A stretch of DNA of 64,000 nt, taken from Haberlea rhodopensis (lineage: Eukaryota > Streptophyta > Magnoliopsida > Lamiales > Gesneriaceae). The position numbers and the translations under genes are program-made. Within the stretch, counting starts at the first letter, position 1; each line of letters starts with the position of its first letter. This document shows positions 1 to 12,400 of the stretch, piece after piece. Where the stretch lies: contig CAJQUN010000225.1 in NCBI GenBank assembly GCA_907163345.1, forward strand, positions 186,001 to 250,000, written 5' to 3'. Below the pieces are notes generated by a model. The model saw nothing but the letters and a program-made list of their open reading frames with translations, searched no databases and had not been told where the DNA came from.

Positions 1-612
1 AGAATTCTGACTGGCCGTTCAACATAGGACACATCTGAACTCAACTGAACCTCTGAAGGCTGCAACACATGAGACGGGTCCGGCTCATACTTCCTCAACA
101 TAGAAACATGGAAGACATCATGTATACCAGACAATGACGGCGGTAGGGCTAGACAGTAAGCCAAAGTGCCTATGCGCTGCAATATCTCGTATGGCCCAAC
201 ATACCTCGGAGACAACTTCCCCCGCATACCGAAACGAACTACACCTCTGAAAGGTGAGATTTTCAGAAAGACCTTGTCTCCTACTTGGAATTCTAATGGT
301 TGCCGTCGTTTATTAGCATAGGCCGCTTGCCTATCTTGAGCCGCTTTCATTTTCTGACGGATCACTTTAATTTTCTCTTCCATTTCACGAATCAATTCCG
401 GTCCTCCGACCGTCTTACTAGTCAAATCTTCCCAGTATAACGGTGACCTACAACGTCGACCGTAAAGGGCCTCAAATGGAGCCATCTGAATGCTCGCCTG
501 ATAACTGTTGTTGTAAGAGAACTCTACAAGTGGCACTAAATCTTGCCACGGAGTATCGAACTCCAACACACATGCCCTCAATATGTCCTCAAGCGTCTGT
601 ATGGTACGCTCT
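1..612 (-). pseudogene. Element B integrase C-terminal part, cut at both ends
   Basis: The reverse complement continues the B polyprotein after the catalytic Glu of the integrase and stops at the window edge near the start of the chromodomain-like tail. It covers the equivalent of residues 1252 to about 1454 of element A. The Tyr-Gly-Arg-Arg-Cys-Arg-Ser-Pro motif and the basic integrase C-terminal domain are readable in one frame. Its right edge is the element A insertion point, and the codon joining resumes at 9425. Confidence 0.92.
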
Positions 613-1359
613 TGTGATATCCCCGAAATAATTATATGCAATTTGGGCATGTTTATGTGATTTATGGTGATAATTAAATCTGTGTTGGCGTAAATTATCT
701 TGGTAAAATGCTTAGTCACATGATAGGAGTGACCTGGTAGAGCATTTCAGAGTGCATGTTATTCATGTTGGGTGTTTGGGTGTTTTAATGGTTTAAATGT
801 AATGAGTTGTATTCTTTTGGTAAAGCATGATTTTAATAGGGACTTTGATCCATTGTGGTAAAATGGTTTTAAAAATATCATGTAAGGGTATTTTATATAT
901 CATGCTTGGGTCTTGATGCACATTTTAAACCATAAATGGCATGAGCCACTTGCTCACATCTTTACATCCCATCACCTTTTTCTCTACCAGCCTTTGTCCC
1001 CAAGACCCCATCCCTCCACCTTATCTCTTGCAAGAAAACCCCATTTTCGTTTCTTGGCAAGAGGAGAAGGAGAAAAGTTTGAGAAAGAGTCCTTTTGGTG
1101 ATTCCTTGCAAAAATCTTGAAGCCTAAGGGGTAAGCTATCAATGTAATGAAGTTTTGTTGGTTCTTAATCATTCTTGTGTCATATTTTGGGGTTAAAAGG
1201 GATGGATCTTGTTCCATCATGTTGTTATACTTGGGGGGATGTATTTTCATGTTGTTTTGTGGTCATATGTTGAGCTTGGTGGTTGCTTTTGGTTGTGCTT
1301 GAGTATAGGTGTGGTTAGAAGCTCATACTTGGATGTTTCTCGCTGAAACAGGGTTTCTC

Positions 1360-1572
1360 AATCGATCGGAAATTTGGTCCGATCGATCGAGCAAGACAGT
1401 ACCTAAGCCAGGCGTAAAAAGAGCTTACCGATCGATCGGCGATTTTTACCGATCGATCGGTGTGATGTCTCGATCGATCGGTAAAATGGCCCGATCGATC
1501 GGTGGAGGCAGTATTCAGATGCTTATTTTTCTCAACTTGGCGATCGATCGAGGCTTGAGACCGATCGATCGC
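1360..1572. repeat. CGATCGATCG palindrome array in LTR of A (5' copy)
   Basis: Eight copies of ATCGATCG or longer palindromes occur here. Four of them start at 1428, 1449, 1470 and 1491, an exact 21-bp period, with unrelated 9-bp spacers. Confidence 0.95.
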
Positions 1573-1736
1573 AAGGCTTAAATTTTGGATTTTGAGATTT
1601 GTTCTAAATGGTGATGTTTTTGAGAATGGTTCCTTTATTGGTTTCTAATATGGATTCATGTGATTATGTAGAACCATCCCAGGTAGCCACACAGCCTAGG
1701 AGATAAAGTCCACGATATCTCCACTTTTGGAACCAA

Positions 1737-1761
1737 GGTACGTAGTGAGACGTACGAGCAT
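1737..1761 (+). other. GTACGT/ACGTAC inverted repeat followed by GAGCAT (A, 5' LTR)
   Basis: The arms are GTACGT and ACGTAC around a 6-bp loop, preceded by AAG and followed by GAGCAT. The same block occurs at 8528-8552, 14251-14275 (minus), 22158-22179 (minus), 25444-25466, 59967-59988 and, with GGGCAT, at 61693-61716, in LTRs that are otherwise largely dissimilar. TACGTA is a plant bZIP A-box core; any regulatory role is inference. Confidence 0.8.
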
Positions 1762-1942
1762 CGGACGGTAAAACGTGCCATACATTTAATTATGTACATT
1801 GTGGATAGTGAATCCTTACACGTGATGATATATGTGAAATGATTGTGATTTACTGCGATAATGGAATCAACTATTGTGATTGATTAATGTGATGGGAATT
1901 GATGAATGTTCCGGTAGCCTTTATCTCCGAGCGAGGGAGGTA

Positions 1943-2069
1943 CTTGCCGCTGTCATATGAAGCGATGGTAGTATGATATTTGCCCCTGTCATGTCTAAGC
2001 GAGGTAACATGCCGCTGTCATTGTCGAAACGAGGGATATCATATGATGCCGCTATATGTCGAAGCGAGG
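1943..2069 (+). repeat. CCGCT...AGCGAGG hairpin repeats in LTR of A (5' copy)
   Basis: Four diverged units each have CCGCT, a 9-12 nt spacer reading like gtcatnntcga, then AGCGAGG or AGCGATGG. The arms pair CCGCT with AGCG-G, leaving one A unpaired on the 3' side. The second unit is mutated to CCCCT in this LTR. The 3' LTR equivalent is 8733-8860. Confidence 0.7.
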
Positions 2070-2634
2070 GGTCCTAAAATTCCGCTGTTGTATTGGACCG
2101 GAACAGTCACAATTTTAATGGTTAAAGTGAAATATTGTGATTATAATTGGAAAGGCGTTATCGATCATTATATCGTGAACTAATGATTTTGTGCATAAGC
2201 TTGTGAAACAGGAACGACAATGAAATGTGCTAATGTGTAATCGAGGAGCATATCAATTAATCGTTTCATACGCTTAATTACTTTATTAAGTTAAATTGTG
2301 TTAAGTGATGATGTATACATATATGCTCATGGAGAGTTGTTCCTGTAGGTACATCTTGAATCAAGGGGGCTGAGGTCGGTTGAACTGTGAGCTGTTGAAA
2401 GTGTAAATGAAGATAGAGTACAGGAATTTTGGATAGTCTCTACTCGAGAAGTAGTCTAATGCTATCACTTAAACATTCATAATCGGGAATGTAACTGATT
2501 ATTTGTTGAAGTTTTATTTTGGCCTGTAATCTAATTGAGCTCACATCAAACCAGAACCATAAGATGTCTTTAATACATATTTAGCCCTATTTATATCTTG
2601 AATTCACTGTTAAGGTTTAGGGTCCTTACATTAG

Positions 2635-2646
2635 TGGTATCAGAAC
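2635..2646 (+). other. Primer-binding site of element A (tRNA-iMet)
   Basis: TGGTATCAGAAC lies 4 bp inside the 5' LTR. It matches the plant initiator-Met tRNA 3' end with one mismatch (GAAC in place of GAGC, which elements B, G and H keep). Confidence 0.93.
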
Positions 2647-2827
2647 AGTGGTTAGAGAACCCGGGAACGAGTGAAGGGTAGCCTTAGCAATAAGTTGGCT
2701 AGGCGTCTACTTTTAAATATGTTGTACGCATATGAAGCATGTGAATGTTATACTAACGTGTTATGGTTTTCTAACGATGTATTATGTGAACTGTTTTGTA
2801 TATTGTTGTTAACCCTTGTGTTGCAGT
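2647..2827 (+). other. Untranslated leader of element A
   Basis: This short leader runs between primer site and gag. It ends TTGTGTTGCAGT just before the ATG, which resembles a 3' splice site. No upstream ORF of note is present. Confidence 0.7.
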
Positions 2828-5800
2828 ATGGCAGCAAATGTCGATGTTGGTGATGCGATAAGTGTAAATGCTAGTGCTAGACATACAAATCCCCTACCGC
2901 CGCCAGCCTTAGGCGAAGAGCCGTCCGAACAACAGTTATTGCCGGGAGAACTGAGTTTGACGCAGTTTCTAGCTTATCGGCCCCCAACTTTTGAAGGGAC
3001 TGAAACAGGGGAGAAGGCCGAGGAATGGCTAGAGAGGTTGGAGCAGATATTTGTGGCTGCCTCGTGCGCAAAGACAGCGTGGATACGGCTAGCAGAATTT
3101 CAGTTGGCCAAAAAGGCGTTGATGTGGTGGAAGACCACAGTGATTGAACAGGAGGCTCAGGGTCAGGAAATAAACTGGAAGTTGTTTAGGACTCGATTTC
3201 TGACCCGGTACTTCTCAGCGGCGGCACGGCAGGCTAAAGAGGATGAATTCACTAGCTTGAGGCAAGGTACTATGCCGGTGTCTGACTATGCCCTCCAGTA
3301 CTGTTCTTTACTCAGATATGTGCCTCATATCGCCTCTAGCACCCAAGCAAAGATGAGGAACTTCATGAAAGGCTTGAGGCCGGAGTTGTATGATAGGGTG
3401 ATCACTTATGGCCCTACTTGTTTTGATGATGCCCTAGCACGAGCTGAACTGGCAGAGTTAGGAGTGGGTGCATATCCGACTGTGGCACCGTCTCCAGCAC
3501 CATTACAGAGGCCGACTCCTGAAAACTTGAAACCAAGGGGCGACCATTTTAAATCAAAGGGAAACTCATCATCTTCCAGATTCAGTGGTAGATGGCATGA
3601 TGCTCGTGGAAGGGGTGGTCGTGGAAGTAATGCTCCGTCTCATAGGGGACAGTCTCAGGCTAGCAGTTTTGAAAAGGTTAAGTGTTTTCTGTGCGGAGGA
3701 CCTCATTCAGTGAAAGGATGCTCCGCTTGTTACGAATGTGGTAAACATGGCCACTTTGCCCGGAATTGTCCTAACCGGGGAGGATCACAAAATACGATGG
3801 GGAGACCTTCAGATAGGCCAGCACAGCAGAGACCACCATTTACACCGAGGCCATTGGGAGGACAGCCGTTGGGGCCACCTCAAGGGCAAGTGTACGCCCT
3901 AACCAGGGAGCAGGCTACATCAGCTCCAGAGGAAGTGATAGCGGGTACGTGTCATTTATTTACGCATCCTGCTTATATTTTGATAGATACAGGTGCGTCA
4001 CACTCCTTTGTGTCGACAAGTTTTGTGGAGAGGCACCGTATATGCACGACTCCGTCACCCACGCCTCTTGTGGTTTCGACACCCGCTGGAAAAAGTGTGA
4101 TTGCAGATCGGTTCATTGATGACGGCCTCATTTATTTTGAGGGCAACGAGTTGAAGTCAGATTTGATCGTTTTGGAGATGTCAGATTTTGATTGCATCGT
4201 GGGGATTGATGTACTAAATAGGTATCAGGCAGTGGTGGACTGCAGACAGAGAACAGTGCGGTTCAGATCTAATTTGGGGATTCAGTGGACTTTTTATGGG
4301 GATGGTTCCCGCTCAAGAATCCCATTGATATCGGCCTTAAAGATGACTCAGTTATTGGAACGTGGACATGAAGGTTACCTTATTTATGCCATTGACATTG
4401 CTGGAAAGAAAGAAGAGTTAAGGGTCGAAGATATTCCAGTAGTTGCCGAATTTGCTGATGTATTTCTGGAAGAGATTCCTGGATTTCCGCCGATTAGGGA
4501 AGTCGAGTTCGGGATCGAATTATTACCAGGGACATCCGTTATTTCTCGTGCCCCTTACCGGATGGCACCGGCAGAGTTGAGGGAGTTGAAAGAGCAACTA
4601 CAGGAACTCCTTGATAAGGGTTACATACGCCCCAGCGTATCACCTTGGGGTGCGCCTGTGTTATTTGTGAAGAAGAAGGATGGGTCAATGCGGTTGTGCA
4701 TCGACTACCGGCAATTGAATAAGGCCACGGTGAAGAATAAATACCCTCTTCCGCGGATCGATGACTTATTTGATCAGTTGCAGGGCACGAGGTTGTACAG
4801 TAAGATTGATTTGAGGTCGGGGTACCACCAGATTCGAGTTAGAGAGGATGATGTACAGAAGACGGCCTTCCGGACCCGTTATGGTCATTATGAGTTTTTG
4901 GTTATGCCGTTTGGAGTGACAAACGCCCCGGCTGTATTCATGAGCTTAATGAATCGAGTGTTCCAACCCTATTTGGATCAATTTGTCATCGTATTTATTG
5001 ACGATATACTTATCTATTCTCGGAGCGAGGATGAACACAGGAATCATTTGAGGACAGTGCTCCAGATTCTGCGGGACAATCAGTTGTATGCAAAGCTAAG
5101 CAAGTGTGAATTTTGGCTGGGCAGCGTTGTATTTTTGGGGCATGTGATTTCTAGTGATGGGATTTCTGTGGATCCCAGGAAAGTGGAAGCAGTGATGGAT
5201 TGGTCTGCACCTACATCTGTACCCGAGATCCGTAGCTTCCTCGGTTTAGCGGGTTACTACCGACGTTTCGTCGAGGGATTCTCTAAGATCGCTAAGCCGT
5301 TGACGCAGTTGACTCAGAAGGGTGTTCCGTTTTCATGGTCTGAGGCGTGTGAGCAGAGCTTCCAAGAGTTGAAGCACCGACTGACTACAGCACCTGTTCT
5401 GGTAATTCCTTCGGAGAACGAGCGGTTTGCTTTGTACACGGATGCATCACTGCAAGGATTGGGCTGTGTACTGATGCAGGATAAGCATGTGGTGGCTTAT
5501 GCATCGAGGCAGTTGAAGCCTCATGAGACCAGGTACCCGGTTCATGATTTGGAACTGGCGGCCATTATTTTCTCTTTGAAAATTTGGCGACATTATCTCT
5601 ATGGTACATCCTTTACCATTTATACGGATCATAAGAGCTTGAAGTTTCTATTTACTCAAGCGGAACTGAATATGAGGCAAAGGAGGTGGATGGATTTACT
5701 CAAGGACTATGATTCCGAGATAGAGTACCATCCAGGGAAGGCGAACCTGACCACTGATGCCTTGAGCAGGAAAGTGAAGTATACAGCAGATGATGTGATT

Positions 5801-7333
5801 CAGCTATCGGCTTTGATGGCCTCTTGTTGTCAATTGGGATATGATTTTGATTTAGATGTATCGCCGGTGCTGGTGTCGACCTTATTGGCAGAACCGGATA
5901 TATTTGAACTTATCAGGAGAGCTCAGACGACAGACGTTGAGGTACAGAGATGGTTGTCATATTTACGAATGGGTCAATTATCGAAGTTCAGAGTAGCAGA
6001 AGATGGTTCCTTGAGGCTTGGTAACCGTTGGGTAGTGCCGAGGGCACCAGAGTTACGCCAAGGAATCTTGCATCGTGCTCATTGTAGCAGATTTAGCATC
6101 CATCCAGGTGGGAGAAAGATGTACAAGGACTTATGTAATCAATTTTGGTGGAGACGGATGAAGAGAGACGTTATGTCATTCGTTAAGAAGTGCCTAATTT
6201 GCCAACAAGTGAAAGCAGAAAGGCAGAGGCCCGGAGGCGAGTTGAAGAGTTTAGAGATACCAGAGTGGAAGTGGGAGCACATCTCTATGGATTTCGTGAC
6301 CCATTTGCCAAGGACTGCCTCGGGATTTGATGCGATCTGGGTGATTGTAGATCGACTGACAAAAGTGGCTCACTTCATTCCATATAGTATGACTTTCACA
6401 TACTTAAAGATGGCTCAGTTATATGTTCGGGACGTAGTATGATTGCATGGCATTCCAGTCTCTATTGTATCCGATAGGGACCCGCGGTTCACATCGCACT
6501 TTTGGGAGGGTCTTCAATCAGCTTTGGGTACAGAGGTGAGACTGAGTACAGCTTACCACCCTCAGACAGATGGTCAGACAGAGCGTACCATACAGACGCT
6601 TGAGGACATATTGAGGGCATGTGTATTGGAGTTCGATACTCCGTGGCAAGATTCAGTGCCACTTGTAGAATTCTCTTACAACAACAGTTATCAGGCGAGC
6701 ATACAGATGGCTCCATTTGAGGCCCTTTACGGTCGACGTTGTAGGTCACCGTTATACTGGGAAGATTTGACTAGTAAGACGGTCGGAGGACCGGAATTGA
6801 TTCGTGAAATGGAAGAGAAAATCAAAGTGATCCGTCAGAAAATGAAAGCGGCTCAAGATAGGCAAGCGGCCTATGCTAATAAACAACGGCGACCATTGGA
6901 ATTCCAAGTAGGAGACAAGGTCTTTCTGAAAATATCACCTTTCAGAGGTGTAGTTCGTTTTGGTATGCGGGGGAAGTTGTCTCCGAGGTATGTTGGGCCA
7001 TACGAGATATTGCAGCGCATAGGTACTTTGGCTTACCGACTAGCCCTACCGCCGTCATTATCCAGTATACATGATGTCTTCCATGTTTCTATGTTGAGGA
7101 AGTATGAGCCGGACCCGTCTCATGTGTTGCAGCCTTCTGAGGTTCAGTTGAGTTCAGATGTATCCTATGTTGAACGGCCAGTCAGAATTCTGGATCGAGA
7201 GGATCGCAGACTTCGAAGCAAGGTCATACCGATGGTCAAGGTTCAGTGGGATCGTCGGGGTGTCGAAGAGGCCACGTGGGAGACGGAACGGCATATGGTG
7301 CAGCACTACCCAGAACTATTCTCTGGTATGTGA
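2828..7333 (+). pseudogene. Element A gag-pol polyprotein with one in-frame stop
   Basis: One frame of 1501 codons starts at ATG 2828 (Met-Ala-Ala-Asn) and carries all functions for capsid formation, reverse transcription and integration. Order: gag (about 60-200); a Cys-rich stretch and CCHC knuckle (C301, C304, H309, C314); protease Asp-Thr-Gly at 387; reverse transcriptase with Phe-Ile-Asp-Asp (D725-D726); RNase H (D872); integrase with HHCC domain, D1155, D1216 and E1252; chromodomain-like tail (about 1450-1495) with Trp-Glu-Thr-Glu. Codon 1205 (6440-6442) is TGA between the first two catalytic Asp of integrase. The matching codon in B is AGA (Arg). The tail and the undivided frame fit the Tekay/Del chromovirus lineage. 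Without readthrough, integrase would be truncated. Confidence 0.95.
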
Positions 7334-7385
7334 TTTATGTTTAGTTTTGGTTGGGTAAGTGCATGTGATTTCGAGGGCGAAATCT

Positions 7386-7402
7386 TATAAGTAGGGGAGT
7401 AT
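7386..7402 (+). other. Polypurine tract of element A
   Basis: AAGTAGGGGAGTAT abuts the 3' LTR start TGTGATATCC and is the expected plus-strand primer. Confidence 0.88.
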
Positions 7403-9424
7403 TGTGATATCCCCGAAATAATTATATGCAATTTGGGCATGTTTATGTGATTTATGGTGATAATTAAATCTGTGTTGGCGTAAATTATCTTGGTAAAATG
7501 CTTAGTCACATGATAGGAGTGACCTGGTAGAGCATTTCAGAGTGCATGTTATTCATGTTGGGTGTTTGGGTGTTTTAATGGTTTAAATGTAATGAGTTGT
7601 ATTCTTTTGGTAAAGCATGATTTTAATAGGGACTTTGATCCATTGTGGTAAAATGGTTTTAAAAATATCATGTAAGGGTATTTTATATATCATGCTTGGG
7701 TCTTGATGCACATTTTAAACCATAAATGGCATGAGCCACTTGCTCACATCTTTACATCCCATCACCTTTTTCTCTACCAGCCTTTGTCCCCAAGACCCCA
7801 TCCCTCCACCTTATCTCTTGCAAGAAAACCCCATTTTCGTTTCTTGGCAAGAGGAGAAGGAGAAAAGTTTGAGAAAGAGTCCTTTTGGTGATTCCTTGCA
7901 AAAATCTTGAAGCCTAAGGGGTAAGCTATCAATGTAATGAAGTTTTGTTGGTTCTTAATCATTCTTGTGTCATATTTTGGGGTTAAAAGGGATGGATCTT
8001 GTTCCATCATGTTGTTATACTTGGGGGGATGTATTTTCATGTTGTTTTGTGGTCATATGTTGAGCTTGGTGGTTGCTTTTGGTTGTGCTTGAGTATAGGT
8101 GTGGTTAGAAGCTCATACTTGGATGTTTCTCGCTGAAACAGGGTTTCTCGATCGATCGGAAATTTGGTCCGATCGATCGAGCAAGACAGTACCTAAGCCA
8201 GGCGTAAAAAGAGCTTACCGATCGATCGGCGATTTTTACCGATCGATCGGTGTGATGTCTCGATCGATCGGTAAAATGGCCCGATCGATCGGTGGAGGCA
8301 GTATTCAGATGCTTATTTTTCTCAACTTGGCGATCGATCGGGGCTTTGAGACCGATCGATCGCAAGGCTTAAATTTTGGATTTTGAGATTTGTTCTAAAT
8401 GGTGATGTTTTTGAGAATGGTTCCTTTATTGGTTTCTAATATGGATTCATGTGATTATGTAGAACCATCCCAGGTAGCCACACAGCCTAGGAGATAAAGT
8501 CCACGATATCTCCACTTTTGGAACCAAGGTACGTAGTGAGACGTACGAGCATCGGACGGTAAAACGTGCCATACATTTAATTATGTACATTGTGGATAGT
8601 GAATCCTTACACGTGATGATATATGTGAAATGATTGTGATTTACTGCGATAATGGAATCAACTATTGTGATTGATTAATGTGATGGGAATTGATGAATGT
8701 TCCGGTAGTCTTTATCTCCGAGCGAGGGAGGTACTTGCCGCTGTCATATGAAGCGATGGTAGTATGATATTTGCCGTTGTCATGGCTAAGCGAGGTAACA
8801 TGCCGCTGTCATTGTCGAAGCGAGGGATATCATATGATGCCGCTATATGTCGAAGCGAGGGGTCCTAAAATTCCGCTGTTGTATTGGGACCGGAACAGTC
8901 ACAATTCTAATGGTTAAAGTGAAATATTGTGATTATAATTGGAAACGCGTTATCGATCATTATATCGTGAACTAATGATTTTGTGCATAAGCTTGTGAAA
9001 CAGGAACGACAATGAAATGTGCTAATGTGGTAATCGAGGAGCATATCAATTAATCGTTTCATACACTTAATTACTTTATTAAGTTAAATTGTGTTAAGTG
9101 ATGATGTATACATATATGCTCATGGAGAGTTGTTCCTGTAGGTACATCTTGAATCAAGGGGGGTGAGGGTCGGTTGAACTGTGAGCTGTTGAAAGTGTAA
9201 ATGAAGATAGAGTACATGAATTTTGGATAGTCTCTACTCGAGAAGTAGTCTAATGCTATCACTTAAACATTCATAATCGGGAATGTAACTGATTATGTGT
9301 TGAAGTTTTATTTTGGCCTGTAATCTAATTGAGCTCACATCAAACCAGAACCCTAAGATGTCTTTAATACATATTTAGCCCTATTTATATCTTGAATTCA
9401 CTGTTAAGGTTTAGGGTCCTTACA
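7403..9424 (+). repeat. 3' LTR of element A
   Basis: This 2022-bp partner of 613-2630 ends GTCCTTACA, followed by the target duplicate GCTCT. It repeats the internal blocks of the 5' copy: the palindrome array at 8149-8363, the GTACGT/ACGTAC repeat at 8528-8552 and the bulged hairpins at 8733-8880. Two hairpins that are mutated in the 5' LTR have the paired form here, for example AGCGAGG near 8819. Confidence 0.97.
8149..8363. repeat. CGATCGATCG palindrome array (A, 3' LTR)
   Basis: Copy of the 1360-1572 array. The first palindrome is complete here (CGATCGATCG in place of AATCGATCG). Confidence 0.95.
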
Positions 9425-12400
9425 GCTCTGTTTGACCATCTGTCTGAGGGTGGTAAGCTGTACTCAGTCTCACCTCTGTACCCAAAGCTGATTGAAGACC
9501 CTCCCAAAAGTGTGATGTGAACCGCGGGTCTCTATCAGACACAATCGAGACTGGGATGCCATGCAATCTTACTACGTCCCGAACATACAACTGAGCCATT
9601 TTTAAGTATGTGAAAGTCATACTATATGGGATGAAGTGAGCCACCTTCGTCAGTCGATCCACAATCACCCAGATCGCATCGAATCCCGAGGCAGTCCTTG
9701 GCAAGTGGGTCACGAAATCCATAGAGATGTGCTCCCACTTCCACTTTGGTATCTCTAAACTCTTCAACTCGCCTCCGGGCCTCTGCCTTTCCGCTTTCAC
9801 TTGTTGGCAAATTAGGCACTTCTTAACGAATGACATAACGTCTCTCTTCATCCGTCTCCACCAAAATTGATCACACAATTCCTTGTACATCTTTCTCCCA
9901 CCTGGATGGATGCTAAATCTGCTACAATGAGCACGATGCAAGATTCCTTGACGCAACTCTGGTGCCCTCGGCACTACCCAACGGTTACAAGCCTCAAGGA
10001 ACCATCTTCTGCTACTCTGAACTTTGATGACTGACCCAGACGTATACATGATAACCATCTCTGTACTTCAACGTCTGTCACCTGGGCTTTCCTGATAAGT
10101 TCAAAGATGTCCGGTTCTGCCAATAGGGTCGATACAAACACCGGCGATACATCTAAATCAAAGTCATATCCTAGATGACAACAAGAGGTCATCAAGGCCG
10201 ATAGCTGAATCACATCATCTGCTGTATACTTCACCTTCCTACTCAAGGCATCAGCAGTCAGGTTCGCCTTCCCTGGATGGTACTCTATCTCGCAATCATA
10301 GTCCTTGAGCAAGTCCATCCACCTCCTTTGCCTCATGTTCAGTTCCGCTTGGGTAAATAGGAATTTCAAGCTCTTATGATCCGTGTAAATGGTAAAGGAA
10401 GTACCATAGAGATAATGCCGCCAAATTTTCAAAGCGAAAATAATGGCCGCCAGTTCCAAATCATGAACCGGGTACCTGGTCCCATGAGGCTTCAACTGCC
10501 TCGATGCATAAGCCACCACATGCTTATCCTGCATCAGTACACAACCCAAACCCTGTAGTGATGCATCCGTGTACAAAGCAAACCTTTCGTTCTCCGAAGG
10601 GATCACCAGAACAGGTGCTGTAGTCAACCGGTGCTTCAACTCTTGGAAGCTTTGCTCACATGCCTCAGACCAAGAAAACGGAACACCCTTCTGAGTCAAC
10701 TGCGTCAACGGCTTAGCGATCTTAGAGAATCCCTTGACGAAACGTCGGTAGTAACCTGCTAAACCGAGGAAGCTACGGATCTCAGGCACAGATGTAGGCG
10801 CAAACCAATCCATCACTGCTTCCACTTTCCTGGGATCCACAGAAATCCCGTCACTAGAGATTACATGCCCCAAAAATACCACGCTGCTCAGCCAAAATTC
10901 ACACTTGCTCAGCTTAGCATACAACTGATTGTCCCCCAGAATCTGAAGCACTGTCCTCAAATGATTCTTGTGATCTTCCTCACTCCGAGAATAGATAAGT
11001 ATATCGTCAATAAATACGATGACGAATTGATCCAAATAGGGTTGGAACACTCGATTCATCAAGCTCATAAACACAGCCGGGGCGTTTGTCACTCCAAACG
11101 GCATAACCAAAAACTCATAGTGACCATAACGGGTCCGGAAGGCCGTCTTCTGCACATCATCCTCTCTAACTCGGATCTGGTGGTACCCCGACCTCAAATC
11201 AATCTTACTGTACAACCTCGTGCCCTGCAACTGATCAAACAAGTCGTTGATCCGCGGAAGGGGGTATTTACCTACACTGTGGCCTTATCCAATTGTCTGT
11301 AGTCGATGCACAATCTCATCGACCCATCCTTCTTTTTCACAAATAACACAGGCGCACCCCAAGGTGATACGCTGGGGCGTATGTAACCCTTATCAAGTAG
11401 TTCTTGTAGCTGCTCTTTCAGCTCTCTTAACTCCGCTGGTGCCATCCTGTAAGGGGCACGAGAAATAGCGGATGTCCCTGGTAATAATTCGATCCCGAAC
11501 TCAACTTCCCTAACCGGCGGGAATCCGGAAATCTCCTCAGGAAATACATCGGCAAACTTGGCAACCACGGGTATATCTTCAACTCTTAACTCATCTTTCT
11601 TGCCAGCAATGTCAATGGCATAAATAAGATAACCCTCGTGCCCACGTTCCAATAACTGAGTCATCTTTAAAGCCGATATCAACGGAATTCTTGAGCGGAA
11701 ACCATCCCCATAAAAAGTCCACCGATCCCCTAAATCAGATCTGAATCGTACTGTCCTCTGACTGCAGTCCACTACTGCCTGGTATCTGTTCAGCACATCA
11801 ATACCCACAATGCAGTAGAAGTCCGACATCCCCAGAACAATCAGGTCTGACTTCAACTCGTTGCCCTCAAAATAAATGAGGCCGCCATCAACAAACTGAT
11901 CTGCAATCACACTCTTTCCAGCGGGTGTCGAAACCACTAGAGGCGTGGGTGACGGAGTCGTGCATATACGGCGCCTCTCCACAAAACTCGTCGACACAAA
12001 GGAGTGTGACGCACCTGTATCTATCAAAATATAAGCAGGGTGCGTAAATAAATAACACGTACCCGCTATCACTTCCTCTGGAGCTGCTGTAGCCTGCTCC
12101 CTAGTAAGGGCATACACTTGTCCTTGAGGTGGCCCCAACGGCTGTCCTCCCAATGGTCTCGGTGCAAATGGTGGTCTCTGCTGTGCTGGCCTGTCTGAAG
12201 GTCTCCCCATAGTATTCTGTGGTCCTCCCCGATTAGGACAATTTCGGGCCAAGTGCCCATGTTTCCCACACTCATAACAAGCAGAGCATACTTTCACTGA
12301 ATGGGGTCCCCCGCATAGAAAACACTTAACCTTCTCAAAATTGCTAGCCTGAGACTGTCCCCGATGAGACGGAGCATTACTTCCACGACCACCCCTTCCA

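Larger units (their letters stand above)
613..2630 (+). repeat. 5' LTR of element A
   Basis: The LTR is 2018 bp, opens TGTGATATCCCC and ends GGTCCTTACA directly before the primer site. A TATATA stretch near 893-900 could serve as promoter. It contains a CGATCGATCG palindrome array (1360-1572), a GTACGT/ACGTAC inverted repeat (1737-1761) and CCGCT/AGCGAGG hairpins (1943-2069). An 88-codon minus-strand ORF is present in both LTR copies, but nothing suggests it is a gene. Confidence 0.97.
613..9424 (+). mobile_element. Element A: full-length Ty3/gypsy chromovirus-like retrotransposon inserted in B
   Basis: It has two LTRs (613-2630 and 7403-9424), both starting TGTGATATCC and ending CTTACA. The internal region carries a primer site, one gag-pol frame and a polypurine tract, and GCTCT is duplicated on either side. 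The LTRs differ by roughly 16 substitutions and 4 small indels by eye, so about 99% identity and a fairly recent insertion. Only one nonsense codon (6440-6442) breaks the polyprotein. It lies opposite in orientation to the nearly identical element B that it entered. Confidence 0.97.

Noticed and set aside
984..1250. 88-codon minus-strand ORF repeated at 7774-8040
   Set aside because: Duplicated only because the LTRs are; it is not preserved as a frame in the B LTR.
6440..6442. TGA stops in A, D and I as CpG deamination of CGA (Arg) codons
   Set aside because: For A the matching codon in B is AGA, so simple deamination is not supported; no close reference copy exists here for D and I.
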